A stretch of DNA of 64,000 bases, taken from an uncultured Draconibacterium sp. (lineage in GTDB: Bacteria > Bacteroidota > Bacteroidia > Bacteroidales > Prolixibacteraceae). The stretch is taken from the NCBI RefSeq assembly GCF_963677565.1, contig NZ_OY781982.1:919934-983933 (forward strand). Reading direction: 5' to 3'. Both the position numbers and the translations under genes were made by a program. How positions within the stretch are numbered: the stretch's first letter is position 1; each line of letters opens with the position of its first letter. The notes beneath the pieces were generated by a model, which was not told where the DNA came from, made no database searches, and worked only from the letters and a program-made list of their open reading frames with translations. Positions 35,424-44,528 of the stretch are shown here, in pieces.

Positions 35424-37112
35424 TTATTTCTTTTTTATATCGTCAAATTTGGCCCCTTTCGAGTGAACTGCGTTAACCGCGCGACCCGATGGATCGGCAT
35501 TACCCTGGAACGAAGCGTCCCATTCAAGTGCAGCAGCTGTACTACATGCAATTGATGCTTCAGACGGTACACATGCTGCAGCAGCATCAGAAGGGAAGTG
35601 TTCGCTGTAAATTTCGCGGTATACATACTCTTCTTTGTTCATTGGAGGATTTACCGGGAAACGATATTTTGCATTTTCCATCATTTCATCAGTCACTTTT
35701 TCGTTGGCAATTTGTTTCAGCGTGTCAATCCATCCATAACCAACACCGTCAGAGAACTGCTCTTTCTGGCGCCATGCCACTTCTTCGGGCAGATAACTGG
35801 CAAAACCTTCACGCAAACAGTGTTTCTCCATTTTTCCGTCTTTCGCCATTTTGGCTTCCGGATTAAAACGCATTGCCACGTCTACAAATTCTTTATCGAG
35901 GAAAGGTACACGGCCTTCAACTCCCCATGCCGCCAACGATTTATTGGCGCGCAAGCAATCGTACATATTCAAACGACTAACTTTACGCACACTCTCTTCA
36001 TGAAATGCTTCAGCATTTGGTGCTTTGTGGAAATACAGATATCCACCAAAAATTTCGTCGGCACCCTCGCCGGTAAGAACCATTTTAATACCCATCGACT
36101 TAATTACACGCGACAACATATACATTGGCGTTGATGCACGAACGGTGGTTACATCATATGTTTCAATGTGGTAAATCACATCGCGGATGGCATCCAAACC
36201 TTCCTGTATGGTATAATTAATTTCGTGGTGAACAGTTCCGATATGATCGGCAACTTTACGTGCAGCAGCCAAATCGGGCGAACCTTCCAAGCCAATTACA
36301 AACGAGTGCAATTGTGGCCACCACGCATCTTTTTCGCCACCATCCTCGATACGTTTTGATGAGAATTTTTTTGCCAGCGCAGATGTAATCGATGAATCTA
36401 AGCCTCCGGAAAGTAATACACCGTATGGTACATCAGACATCAGCTGGCGATGTACCGCATCTTCAAGTGCTTGCGATAATTCTTCAACACTTGCCGGGTT
36501 ATCTTTTACTGAATCATATTCCTGCCAGTCGCGAACATACCATCTCTTGATCTCTCCATCTTTACTATACAAATAATGTCCAGGAGGAAATTCTTCGATT
36601 TTTGTACAAAATCCTTCCAACGATTTCAATTCTGATGCTACATAGTAGTTACCCCACTTGTCCCATCCCTGGTACATTGGAATAATTCCGATATGATCGC
36701 GCCCAATTAAGTAGGCATCATTTTCTTCATCATAAAGAGCAAAAGCAAAAATACCATTCATCTCATCCAGGAACTTTTCTTTTTTGTCGTTATACAAGGC
36801 TAAAATTACCTCGCAATCCGACTTGGTTAAGAAGTCATATTTTCCTTCGTAACGTTTGCGAATTTCCTGATGATTATAAATCTCACCGTTTACTCCTAAA
36901 ATAAGTTTTCCATTTTTGCTGAACAATGGTTGTCCTCCCGATTCCGGGTCAACAATTGAAAGACGTTCATGAGCAATTATAGCTTTCTCTCCACAATAAA
37001 TGCCCGACCAATCCGGTCCGCGGTGACGAACTTTTTTACTCATCATAAGCACCTGAGGGCGGAGATCCTCTGCTTTAACTTTTAAATCAAATGCTCCAAC
37101 AATTCCACACAT
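35424..37112 (-). CDS. asnB: Asparagine synthase B (glutamine-hydrolysing)
   Basis: A 562-residue two-domain enzyme. The N-terminal Ntn amidotransferase starts MCGIVGAFD, so Cys2 is the nucleophile; RHRGPDWSG and VNGEIYNHQ bind glutamine. The C-terminal synthetase has the ATP loop VLLSGGLDSS and VLTGEGADEIFGGY. The C-terminus with AAAACVPSEASIACSTAAALEWD is that of E. coli-type AsnB. Monocistronic, with a long A/T-rich upstream region that has repeated C-tract motifs and a terminator after the gene. Confidence 0.97.
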   Translation of the reverse strand: MCGIVGAFDLKVKAEDLRPQVLMMSKKVRHRGPDWSGIYCGEKAIIAHERLSIVDPESGGQPLFSKNGKLILGVNGEIYNHQEIRKRYEGKYDFLTKSDCEVILALYNDKKEKFLDEMNGIFAFALYDEENDAYLIGRDHIGIIPMYQGWDKWGNYYVASELKSLEGFCTKIEEFPPGHYLYSKDGEIKRWYVRDWQEYDSVKDNPASVEELSQALEDAVHRQLMSDVPYGVLLSGGLDSSITSALAKKFSSKRIEDGGEKDAWWPQLHSFVIGLEGSPDLAAARKVADHIGTVHHEINYTIQEGLDAIRDVIYHIETYDVTTVRASTPMYMLSRVIKSMGIKMVLTGEGADEIFGGYLYFHKAPNAEAFHEESVRKVSRLNMYDCLRANKSLAAWGVEGRVPFLDKEFVDVAMRFNPEAKMAKDGKMEKHCLREGFASYLPEEVAWRQKEQFSDGVGYGWIDTLKQIANEKVTDEMMENAKYRFPVNPPMNKEEYVYREIYSEHFPSDAAAACVPSEASIACSTAAALEWDASFQGNADPSGRAVNAVHSKGAKFDDIKKK

Positions 37113-37559
37113 ATTCGTAAATTTTCTTAGCTGTCAAATATTTTGCTCCAAAAATAAGCACTTTGTCAATACGACAAAATTATTTGTGACATTTTTCTAC
37201 TTAAATTAACATTTAACTGTCTTTTTAGGATGTAAACATCGAATATTAGATCAAATTAATAATTTCAATTATTGCAATTAACCCCCTAAATAAACAGGCA
37301 ATATTTGTTTGTTTTCTAATTTTAAAGGAATACCCCCTAAAATTTAAAAGCAAACCCTCAAAAAAGGGCATATTTTTCCATATACACCCTAACAGTAGTC
37401 ATTAAAAAAGAATGTTTATCAACAGCTAAAGAAATCAACCAATCTATTAACAAATAGCCAGGTTTTATAACAGTTTATTATTTATTGATCAAATATATTC
37501 GAAACCGAAAGTTATAGCCAGCTAAAAAATTTACAAATAGTATTATGGAAATTGAAAGA
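37113..37559. other. Long regulatory spacer upstream of asnB
   Basis: About 450 bp of A/T-rich DNA without a coding frame. Its notable content is the pair of identical ACCCCCTAAA decamers described separately and a small CCCT/AGGG hairpin near 37355-37369. It lies between the asnB start and the stop of the 99-residue gene. Confidence 0.5.
37281..37392. promoter_or_regulatory. Phased C-tract motifs upstream of asnB
   Basis: ACCCCCTAAA occurs at 37281-37290 and again at 37332-37341, exactly 51 bp apart (about five helical turns), and a weaker ACCCTAA sits at 37386-37392, 54 bp further. These are candidate binding sites on one DNA face, 170-280 bases upstream of asnB. The regulator is unknown. 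Confidence 0.4.
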
Positions 37560-37859
37560 TTACAGAAACCGAATCTGAATATTTTCGTCTACCTGTTCAA
37601 AATTAAAATTACCTCCCTTTTCCAAATCGCATTTCTTTTTTCCACACTCGTTTTCAAGATTGGCAAAAATATTCTGCGCATCTTTTTCTTTACAATCTTC
37701 ATGAAAAAAGCAGTGTAGTTTATCTACCCGCTCTTCATCAAACTGAATAATAAATGCACCGTGTTCAGGAAATACCAGATCTTCGTAGGCATAAGTTATT
37801 TCCAATCCTGTTGCATTATTTACAATTTGCCGAACGGCTTCCAGATCTCTGTAATTCAT
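37560..37859 (-). CDS. Cys-containing hypothetical protein (99 aa) in NifX/Nif11-like operon
   Basis: A 99-residue soluble protein starting MNYRDLEAVRQIVNNATG, with Cys residues in HCFFHEDCKEKD and ECGKKKCDLEK and a C-terminus EQVDENIQIRFL. No signal peptide. I do not recognise the family. It is the third gene of a small operon, 66 bases after the Nif11-like gene; the four Cys and the neighbouring cofactor-binding-type protein suggest metal binding, which is inference. Confidence 0.7.
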   Translation of the reverse strand: MNYRDLEAVRQIVNNATGLEITYAYEDLVFPEHGAFIIQFDEERVDKLHCFFHEDCKEKDAQNIFANLENECGKKKCDLEKGGNFNFEQVDENIQIRFL

Positions 37860-37925
37860 AGTAAAAAAGTTAGTAGCCCGAAGTCAGAAGACAGAATTTT
37901 CTGGCAACGGAATAATTTCTAAATT

Positions 37926-38147
37926 TTATAAGGATGCAAACCACATACGTATTTGTTGATATACTTCGGCCTGCTCGTAAGTTTGGCATTTTACCAATTG
38001 CATATTCACTGCATCATCAAACTCAATATCGGTAAAACCAATTTCCTGCATCAGGCTTTCTTTCGAAGGCGCTTTATAGCACGCTTTCCGAAAGTCGCAC
38101 TCGGTGGTTGCTTTCTTTACAAACTTTATTGCTTTATCTATTGCCAT
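37926..38147 (-). CDS. Nif11-like small protein (73 aa)
   Basis: 73 residues from ATG 38147 (MAIDKAIKFVKKATTECDFR). The open frame extends to 38198 inside the preceding gene, but starting after that gene's stop (4-base gap) is more natural. The pattern of a helical FVKKATTECDFRKACY, then SKESLMQEIGFTDIEFDDAV resembles the Nif11 domain seen in nif clusters and as RiPP leader peptides. There is no Gly-Gly cleavage site or core peptide after it, so a RiPP precursor is unlikely. Confidence 0.6.
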   Translation of the reverse strand: MAIDKAIKFVKKATTECDFRKACYKAPSKESLMQEIGFTDIEFDDAVNMQLVKCQTYEQAEVYQQIRMWFASL

Positions 38148-38151
38148 ACCA

Positions 38152-38550
38152 TTAATTTTTGCAGGATGTTGAACTACACGAATGGCAACCACTTTCACAT
38201 CCCCACAGTTCGCGGGCAGCTTGCGACGTAAATGACTCCAACTGGTTATGAGTAAAGAAATCGATATTCTTATTTACATTACTACCGCGAGCCTTAAAAA
38301 CCGACAAACCGTTTCGTGTAAAAATTTGCAATACCATTGGCGGCAAATAACCACTTATTACTGTGTTAATTCCCATACGTTTCAACTCCAGTGTAAGATC
38401 TCCGGGATTAGGACTGATCTCGCGAGTCTCTTTACATTCGATCGATCTCATTTCCGAATCGTAAATACAAACAAACCTGGCGTTATGGAAACCACGTGCT
38501 ATTTTTGCTTTTTCTGCTTCCTTTTCGGTAATTGGTAACATTACTCTCAT
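38152..38550 (-). CDS. NifX/NifB-C-type cofactor-binding protein with Cys-rich tail
   Basis: 132 residues from ATG 38550 (MRVMLPITEKEAEK); a GTG nine codons upstream is the alternative. The fold pattern MRVMLPIT...ARFVCIYDSE...ELKRMGINTVISGYLPPMVLQIF...GLSVFKA matches the dinitrogenase Fe-Mo cofactor family (NifX/NifY/NifB C-terminus). An unusual tail, WGCESGCHSCSSTSCKN, has four Cys and one His and could hold a metal centre. No nitrogenase structural gene is in the window, so the role may be in another iron-sulfur or molybdenum process. Confidence 0.78.
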   Translation of the reverse strand: MRVMLPITEKEAEKAKIARGFHNARFVCIYDSEMRSIECKETREISPNPGDLTLELKRMGINTVISGYLPPMVLQIFTRNGLSVFKARGSNVNKNIDFFTHNQLESFTSQAARELWGCESGCHSCSSTSCKN

Positions 38551-38705
38551 ATCCTGCACATTTAAATTGTTTGGCACAAACAGGGCAAAAGAAATACCAA
38601 AAAATTCAGAATACTGGAAACCAGCAATTTGAGAGAATCAATCCACACTTCAACATTTCCTTTTTGTAAGATAGATGTGGAAATCCTACAAAAATGTAGT
38701 GTTTT

Positions 38706-40001
38706 CTACTTCAGGAAATCTTTTATAAAACGTATTTTAGATTGATAGATATTTTCTTCCCAATCGTGTTGATATTGATGCTGATCGAGATGATGTCCGC
38801 GATAAGGAACAGCATGGATAATTTTGTTGCCTGCTGCCTGATTAACGGCGGAATAAATGGCATACGACGGACAAGTGATATCAACTAAACCGATTTCGAC
38901 AACAATGGTTGCTTTACTTCCTTTTAAAAGATGCGCCGTATCGAAATAAGGAACTGTTGCAAGAACTGCCTTCTGATCTGCATCAAACGAAACAGGATTT
39001 GGCCAGCCACCAATTGCATTTTCAAGATGGCTTATCATACCCGACATTGCAGGCACTGTGGCTACAACAGCACTAACGCGCTGATCGAGCCCCGCCGCTG
39101 CTAACGCCTGTCCTCCACCCTGGCTTTCGCCCAAAACCAAAATTCGCTTTCCATCCCACTCGGGCTGGCTTGTTAAAAAGTCAAGCGTGCGTATCAGCCG
39201 CAGATACATACCTTTAAAATAATACGTATCACGGCTTTCAACTCCCTGTTGCCAGTAATTTTTCAATTCACCTGCTTCCAGTGCATCGTAATATTCTTGC
39301 GGCTGTCCGTTTGACATGCCGTGCGCGTTCAAATCGAAAGCCAAAGCACCATTCCCCATTTTGGCATATTTTAAAGCCTCATCAGGCCGCGATAAACACC
39401 ACGAACCTTTTACTCCGGCTGCATGCACATACAAAACAATGGGCAAGGATTTTTCCTTTGCATTTTCGGGTTTTGCAAAATACCCACGAGCCGGTTTCGG
39501 ACCTGTACAGTTTATCTCCATATCCCAACATTCGAATCCATCTTCAGCATTACTTACAGGTTCTTTTTTTACCTTCATCGGCAATGCCTGCAATTGTTGC
39601 TTTTCGTTGGTCCAGTAGGCATCAAAATCCTTTGGCCGTTTTGTCCCTGCATCGAATTTATCGGGCTCAACAACGGCCCCCAACTCTGCATAAATATTAT
39701 CGGCTTCAACTTTTACAATCACAGTTGAAGGCTGCTTAAACAATTCGCTATATACAGTAAACTGTCCCCCTGGATTTGACATCCTGGTTTCTTCGACAGA
39801 ATTACTATAGTTTTTTCTCACCTTAACGGTAATCGAATCTGATTTCACATCTTTAAGATTAGCCGTAAAAACTGCCAGCTCTCCTTTTTGATATATGCCT
39901 GATTTGTTACTTTGCGTAAGTTGAATTTGTTGTGCACTGCAAGCTGCAATCGTGAAAACCGACAATAATGTGCTTACAAAAAGTCGTTGAAAATTGATCA
40001 T
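38706..40001 (-). CDS. AXE1-family acetyl esterase (alpha/beta hydrolase), exported
   Basis: A 431-residue esterase with an N-terminal signal region (FVSTLLSVFTIAACSAQQ; either a lipobox AAC or an SPI site). An N-terminal Ig-like segment to about residue 115 precedes an acetyl-xylan-esterase/cephalosporin-C-deacetylase domain: RPKDFDAYWTNE, VLGESQGGGQALA with the nucleophile Ser, and IGLVDITCPSYAIYSAVNQ and YRGHHLD with the acid and base. It removes acetyl groups from sugars outside the inner membrane. Monocistronic, with no polysaccharide-degrading gene beside it. Confidence 0.88.
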   Translation of the reverse strand: MINFQRLFVSTLLSVFTIAACSAQQIQLTQSNKSGIYQKGELAVFTANLKDVKSDSITVKVRKNYSNSVEETRMSNPGGQFTVYSELFKQPSTVIVKVEADNIYAELGAVVEPDKFDAGTKRPKDFDAYWTNEKQQLQALPMKVKKEPVSNAEDGFECWDMEINCTGPKPARGYFAKPENAKEKSLPIVLYVHAAGVKGSWCLSRPDEALKYAKMGNGALAFDLNAHGMSNGQPQEYYDALEAGELKNYWQQGVESRDTYYFKGMYLRLIRTLDFLTSQPEWDGKRILVLGESQGGGQALAAAGLDQRVSAVVATVPAMSGMISHLENAIGGWPNPVSFDADQKAVLATVPYFDTAHLLKGSKATIVVEIGLVDITCPSYAIYSAVNQAAGNKIIHAVPYRGHHLDQHQYQHDWEENIYQSKIRFIKDFLK

Positions 40002-40107
40002 TGGAAACGTATTAATGTGAAAACAGGTTGTAAAGTAATCTCATTTTGTAAAAAGAACAAAGTGAAATAACAAAACTTGCTACGTTTTATAGTGCTAATG
40101 TTTATTA

Positions 40108-41526
40108 CTATTCTTCTCTCTCCAAAGTATAGCTCCCATAATAGTCTTCAATACCATAAAGTTTCATATACATCCTGTTCCCTTCAAAGGTAGCTTGTAC
40201 TTCAAGTATCTCCCCCGACGAGTTGTGAAATGTAAAACATATCTGTTTATCAATCATATGGAGGTTATTCAAAACATAGTTTTTATTTTCGTTTGGCAAG
40301 GATATGCTTCCTGAAACAGCATCATTATCAACATAAAAAGTGAGCGTAATTACAGGATCGTTTTGCTTCCTAAGCTGATCATTTTTCCACGTTCCCCCAA
40401 AAAAGTGGTTTTCTTTTTTTGAATAAGCGTCAGTGTGATCCACAATCCGGTCGATAAACTCATCACTCTGAAGTCCTCCGTAGGAATAAAAGTCTTCGGG
40501 CAGAATATTCATGAGTTCCTCTTCAACAAAAGTGCGCATAATCTCTTTTGTGTATGGCTGAAACAGGGGCAACACATCGCCAGGATAACCAACAGAAATA
40601 TTAATAACCTGTGCCGGTTCAACATTCGAAAAATCAATCTTATCCATCTCCAGCATTTTTATATTAGGCTGAGTGCGTGTACGAAAATGAACAACACGAT
40701 TGTTTGCATCGAATATTACCGACCATTCAGGATCGTCGAAAACCCTCAGTGTTTTTAGCATATAAAAACCATAATCAACCGGGTCGGTTTCCTCATTATA
40801 TTTATCGATTAATACTGCTGTACGCACAAAACGCGGCACATTTGGATCTTCAACATCCACGTCATAATTTCCTCCAAATCCTCTGAAATATTTAAGCAAT
40901 TCAAGCTCCCTTTCGTATGGAGTATTAAAAAGTGCAGGGATGGGCATATCTTCCCCAGAGTGCACAACAACCTCGCCGTTAATAAATGCAATAGCAGCCG
41001 TATTTCCTGCGGCATCGCCAACAAAATAGTGCCATGTCCAACCGTCAATCTCAATTTCCGATGCAGAACGAATGGCCTCTTCAGTGCTTGAATAATTATC
41101 AAGAATGTATTGCATCCAATTCATCTGGTTGAGCTTAGGCAAACTATCGTTTTTAGGGTAGTCGGCCTCTTCATTCATCTCCCAGATAAACAATCCGGCT
41201 TCGTTCATTCCGCCATCAGGAAAATCTTTACCGAAGTTGTTGAAAGTAACCGAGCCGTAGCGCGAAATCCAGGTATGCGAGGAAGGATTTAACTGGCCTT
41301 TGGTAATAATCTCGCTCCATGAACGACCTGTTTTAAAAATCCCCCTTTTATTGATAAACACAAGTCCCGGCACACCAATATCGCCCTCGTTAAGGTTATG
41401 ACCGTAAACCAGCGCATTACCTTTTTGAAGTTTAAAAGTTGAACAGGCCAGAACTGTTTTGTGTTGAGGCAGAACTAAAAATAAAGAAGTAACAAACAGC
41501 GCAATTATAGTTTGTTGAATTTTCAT
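40108..41526 (-). CDS. Linear amide C-N hydrolase (choloylglycine-hydrolase-type Ntn enzyme), exported
   Basis: 472 residues from ATG 41526 (MKIQQTIIALFVTSLF); a longer frame adds an unlikely 12 residues. The segment before C28 is a signal peptide, and Cys28 in ACSTFKLQKGNALVYGHNLNEGD is the expected N-terminal nucleophile after cleavage. Family blocks: SHTWISRYGSVTFNNFGKDFP, GMNEAGLFIWEM and WHYFVGDAAGNTAAI. It hydrolyses a linear amide bond such as an acyl-amino acid; the substrate is not determinable. VLAC also resembles a lipobox. Confidence 0.83.
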   Translation of the reverse strand: MKIQQTIIALFVTSLFLVLPQHKTVLACSTFKLQKGNALVYGHNLNEGDIGVPGLVFINKRGIFKTGRSWSEIITKGQLNPSSHTWISRYGSVTFNNFGKDFPDGGMNEAGLFIWEMNEEADYPKNDSLPKLNQMNWMQYILDNYSSTEEAIRSASEIEIDGWTWHYFVGDAAGNTAAIAFINGEVVVHSGEDMPIPALFNTPYERELELLKYFRGFGGNYDVDVEDPNVPRFVRTAVLIDKYNEETDPVDYGFYMLKTLRVFDDPEWSVIFDANNRVVHFRTRTQPNIKMLEMDKIDFSNVEPAQVINISVGYPGDVLPLFQPYTKEIMRTFVEEELMNILPEDFYSYGGLQSDEFIDRIVDHTDAYSKKENHFFGGTWKNDQLRKQNDPVITLTFYVDNDAVSGSISLPNENKNYVLNNLHMIDKQICFTFHNSSGEILEVQATFEGNRMYMKLYGIEDYYGSYTLEREE

Positions 41527-41660
41527 TTTGTAGTGCTTATTGATATTTGTTATATGACGCAAAAACTTTCTTCCGGTTACTTAAATAGTTTAACAAATAT
41601 CAAATGTGGCTTGTTCGACTTTTGTTTTTCAAGCCAGGAGGTCGGTCCAAGAAACAGAGC

Positions 41661-41700
41661 AAAAAAAGCCACTCTCCGTAACCGGAAAGTGGCTTTACTA
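41661..41700 (-). terminator. Terminator of the etf-acyl-CoA dehydrogenase operon
   Basis: AGCCACTCTCCG (41667-41678) pairs with CGGAAAGTGGCT (41683-41694) with one mismatch and a 4-base loop; the minus strand continues with seven T residues. It lies 48 bases after the dehydrogenase stop. Confidence 0.85.
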
Positions 41701-41741
41701 TCTTTACTAAAAGCTGAAAGCTTGTGGCTGGCAGCTTCTAT

Positions 41742-43454
41742 TTACTGTAATTCAAATTTATAATCGCCCATGTCGCTTAATTCCGATGCACGAATAAATT
41801 CGGCATGTGCCTTCACCTGTGCTTTTGCAAAAGCAACATATGTTTTGGTCGATTTCAGGAACGAAGCTTCGCGGTTGGTATCCAGCAACAACAGGTAGCT
41901 CATAATAATATGGCCTGCCATTTCAACCAAACGACGTGCGTGGAAATCAACAAACTCGTTGTCTCCTGCTGAAGTAACTTTCTTCACTGCCTCTTCGTAA
42001 TCAGCAGTTAAAATAATCAGCGTACGCTTCAGGTATTCCAGTGTTGGCGAAACTTTCTCAGCCTCGTAAGCACGAATCTGGTTCAGGTAACCGCCCGTAG
42101 TTACACCACGGATGGCAGCAACAACCTGCAGCTGTGTAGTTCCTTCGTAAATCGATGTAATACGTGCATCGCGGTAGATACGCTCAACCGGGTAGTCTTT
42201 CATAAAACCCGATCCACCATGAATTTGAACCGCATCGTAAGCCAGCTGGTTGCTGTATTCGCTCGACATTCCTTTTACAAGCGGCGTAAAGATATCGGCC
42301 AAACGCTGGTACTTTTTCATTTCGTTGCGCTCTTCTTTCTCTAGCTTACGCTCTTCGGCAATGTGCATGTAGGTTTTGTACATATCAACAAAACGCGAAG
42401 TTTCGTACAACAAAGTACGCGATGCATCCAGTTTGGCTTTCATCATAGTTAGCATTTCGTAAACGGCCGGGAATTTGATAATGGCTTTTCCGAACTGCAT
42501 ACGTTCTTTGGCATATTCCATTGCTTCGCGGTAAGCTGCTTCGCAAACACCAACCGATTGGGCAGCAATACCCAAACGAGCACCGTTCATCAGTGCCATT
42601 ACGTATTTAATCAGTCCCATTTTACGCGAACCAACCAATTCGGCCGGGGCATCTTTAAATACCAGCTCGCAGGTTGGCGAACCAATAATTCCCATTTTGT
42701 GCTCAATACGACGAACGGTTACGCCGCCCGATTGTTTGTCGTAAATATACATCGACAAACCACGACCGTCTGTTGTTCCGGCTTCTGAGCGGGCCAAAAC
42801 AAGCGAAATATCGCCATCGCCATTAGTAATGAAACGTTTCACTCCATTCAGCAACCAAACTTGTTTCTCCTCATTCCAGGTGGCTTTTAACTGCACTGCC
42901 TGAAGGTCGGAACCTGCATCCGGCTCGGTTAAGTCCATTGCCATAGTGTCGCCGTTGCAAACACGAGGCAGGTATTTTTCTTTTTGCTCTTCCGAAGCAA
43001 ATTCGTTAATGGTTTCGGCACAATCCTGCAACCCCCAAATGTTTACAAAACCGGCATCGGCGCGCGATACAATATCGGCAGCCATAATGTATGGCACAAT
43101 CGGGAAGTTCAAACCTTCGTATTTGTAAGGCAACGACATTCCCATCAATCCGGCCTGGTTTAATGCTTTGATGTTTTCCTCGGTTCCGCGGGCATATTTT
43201 ACGTGTCCGTCGATTACTTCCGGTCCTTCAGCATCAATACTTTCGGCATTTTCAGAAACAATGTTTCCGCAAATTTCGCCAACAACATCCAGCACACGAT
43301 CGTAACTGTCAATTGCATCCTCGTAATCCAGTGGAGCAAAATCGTATTCATCCTTGAAAGTATATTCACGTTCTTTTAACCGAACGATCTCTTTCATTAA
43401 CGGGTGATTCAAATGAAATTTTAACTCGCTGTTATCTGTATAATAATTTGCCAT
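41742..43454 (-). CDS. Acyl-CoA dehydrogenase
   Basis: A 570-residue FAD-dependent dehydrogenase, longer than the 380-residue classic type because of N- and C-terminal helical extensions. Signature blocks: MAMDLTEPDAGSDLQAVQ, RFITNGDGDISLVLARSE, and YDAVQIHGGSGFMKDYPVERIYRDARIT followed by SIYEGTTQLQ, whose Glu is the family's catalytic base. It forms an enoyl-CoA and gives its electrons to the ETF encoded just upstream (etfB-etfA-this gene). Chain-length specificity is unknown. Confidence 0.93.
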   Translation of the reverse strand: MANYYTDNSELKFHLNHPLMKEIVRLKEREYTFKDEYDFAPLDYEDAIDSYDRVLDVVGEICGNIVSENAESIDAEGPEVIDGHVKYARGTEENIKALNQAGLMGMSLPYKYEGLNFPIVPYIMAADIVSRADAGFVNIWGLQDCAETINEFASEEQKEKYLPRVCNGDTMAMDLTEPDAGSDLQAVQLKATWNEEKQVWLLNGVKRFITNGDGDISLVLARSEAGTTDGRGLSMYIYDKQSGGVTVRRIEHKMGIIGSPTCELVFKDAPAELVGSRKMGLIKYVMALMNGARLGIAAQSVGVCEAAYREAMEYAKERMQFGKAIIKFPAVYEMLTMMKAKLDASRTLLYETSRFVDMYKTYMHIAEERKLEKEERNEMKKYQRLADIFTPLVKGMSSEYSNQLAYDAVQIHGGSGFMKDYPVERIYRDARITSIYEGTTQLQVVAAIRGVTTGGYLNQIRAYEAEKVSPTLEYLKRTLIILTADYEEAVKKVTSAGDNEFVDFHARRLVEMAGHIIMSYLLLLDTNREASFLKSTKTYVAFAKAQVKAHAEFIRASELSDMGDYKFELQ

Positions 43455-43476
43455 TTTTTACAATTTTAAGTCGTGA

Positions 43477-44496
43477 CTACTTGGTGTTCTTTTTATAATA
43501 CTTGATCATCTTAGGAATGACCTCTGCCACATCTCCGGTAATTACATAGTCGGCTATTGCATTAATCGGAGCTTCGGGGTCGGTATTGATCGCGATGATC
43601 TGTGCTGAATCTTCCATTCCGGCACGGTGCTGAATTTGCCCCGAAATACCACAGGCAATATACAACTTCGGACGAACGGTAATACCGGTTTGCCCAATCT
43701 GACGCTCGTGACCTGCCAAACCTGAGTCGACCGCAGCACGTGAAGCACCAACTTCGCCACCCAGTACTTCTGCCAAATCGTATAACAGCTGGAAGTTCTC
43801 TTTTGAACCTACACCGTAACCACCGGCAACAACAATAGGTGCACCTTTAACGTTCACCTTGCTTTGTTCCATGTGGCGCTCGATGATCTCAACGACAAAG
43901 TCTTCGTCGCTTACATATTTAGCCACATCAAGTTTTACAACTTTTCCTTTATATTTCGGATCAAGAATTTCTTTTTTCATTACACCCTCGCGCACGGTTG
44001 CCATTTGCGGACGGCAATCGGGGTTGATAATGGTTGCAATGATGTTTCCACCAAAAGCCGGACGGATTTGGTACAACAGGTTATCGTATTTCTTGTCTTG
44101 TTTTTTATCGTAATGATCGCCAATAACTAAACTTGTACAGTCAGCAGTTAAACCACTGTGCAATGCTGACGAAACGCGTGGTCCCAAATCGCGACCGATC
44201 GATGATGCGCCCATCAAAGCAATCTGAGGCTTTTGCTCTTTAAACAGGTTCACCACAATTGATGTGTGTGGTAAAGTCTGGTACGGATACAAACGCTTAT
44301 CATCGGCGATGTAAAGTGTATCAACACCATAAGGAATTATCTGATCGCTAATTTTATCGAGTTTGCTCCCGATAGCAATGGCTTCCAGTTTACATTTTAA
44401 TTCGTTTGCCAGCGCACGTCCTTTGGTTAGCAATTCCTGACTAACATCAGCTACCTGGCCATCTTCTATTTCGCAATAAACAAATACGTTGCTCAT
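43477..44496 (-). CDS. etfA: Electron transfer flavoprotein alpha subunit
   Basis: 339 residues from ATG 44496 (MSNVFVYCEIEDG); the open frame can begin three codons earlier at TTG. The C-terminal FAD domain has VVAGGYGVGSKENF, GASRAAVDSGLAGHERQIGQTG and IACGISGQIQHRAGM, the ETF-alpha signature, then IIAINTDPEAPI. It partners EtfB to pass electrons from the acyl-CoA dehydrogenase to the membrane. There is no fused ferredoxin domain; whether it is electron-bifurcating cannot be decided by eye. Confidence 0.95.
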   Translation of the reverse strand: MSNVFVYCEIEDGQVADVSQELLTKGRALANELKCKLEAIAIGSKLDKISDQIIPYGVDTLYIADDKRLYPYQTLPHTSIVVNLFKEQKPQIALMGASSIGRDLGPRVSSALHSGLTADCTSLVIGDHYDKKQDKKYDNLLYQIRPAFGGNIIATIINPDCRPQMATVREGVMKKEILDPKYKGKVVKLDVAKYVSDEDFVVEIIERHMEQSKVNVKGAPIVVAGGYGVGSKENFQLLYDLAEVLGGEVGASRAAVDSGLAGHERQIGQTGITVRPKLYIACGISGQIQHRAGMEDSAQIIAINTDPEAPINAIADYVITGDVAEVIPKMIKYYKKNTK

Positions 44497-44528
44497 TTCT
44501 TCCAATTTTAAATGTTCATTTAATGGCC

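Noticed and set aside
37926..38147. RiPP precursor peptide (Nif11 leader)
   Set aside because: No GG-type cleavage site or variable core, and no modification enzyme or transporter nearby.
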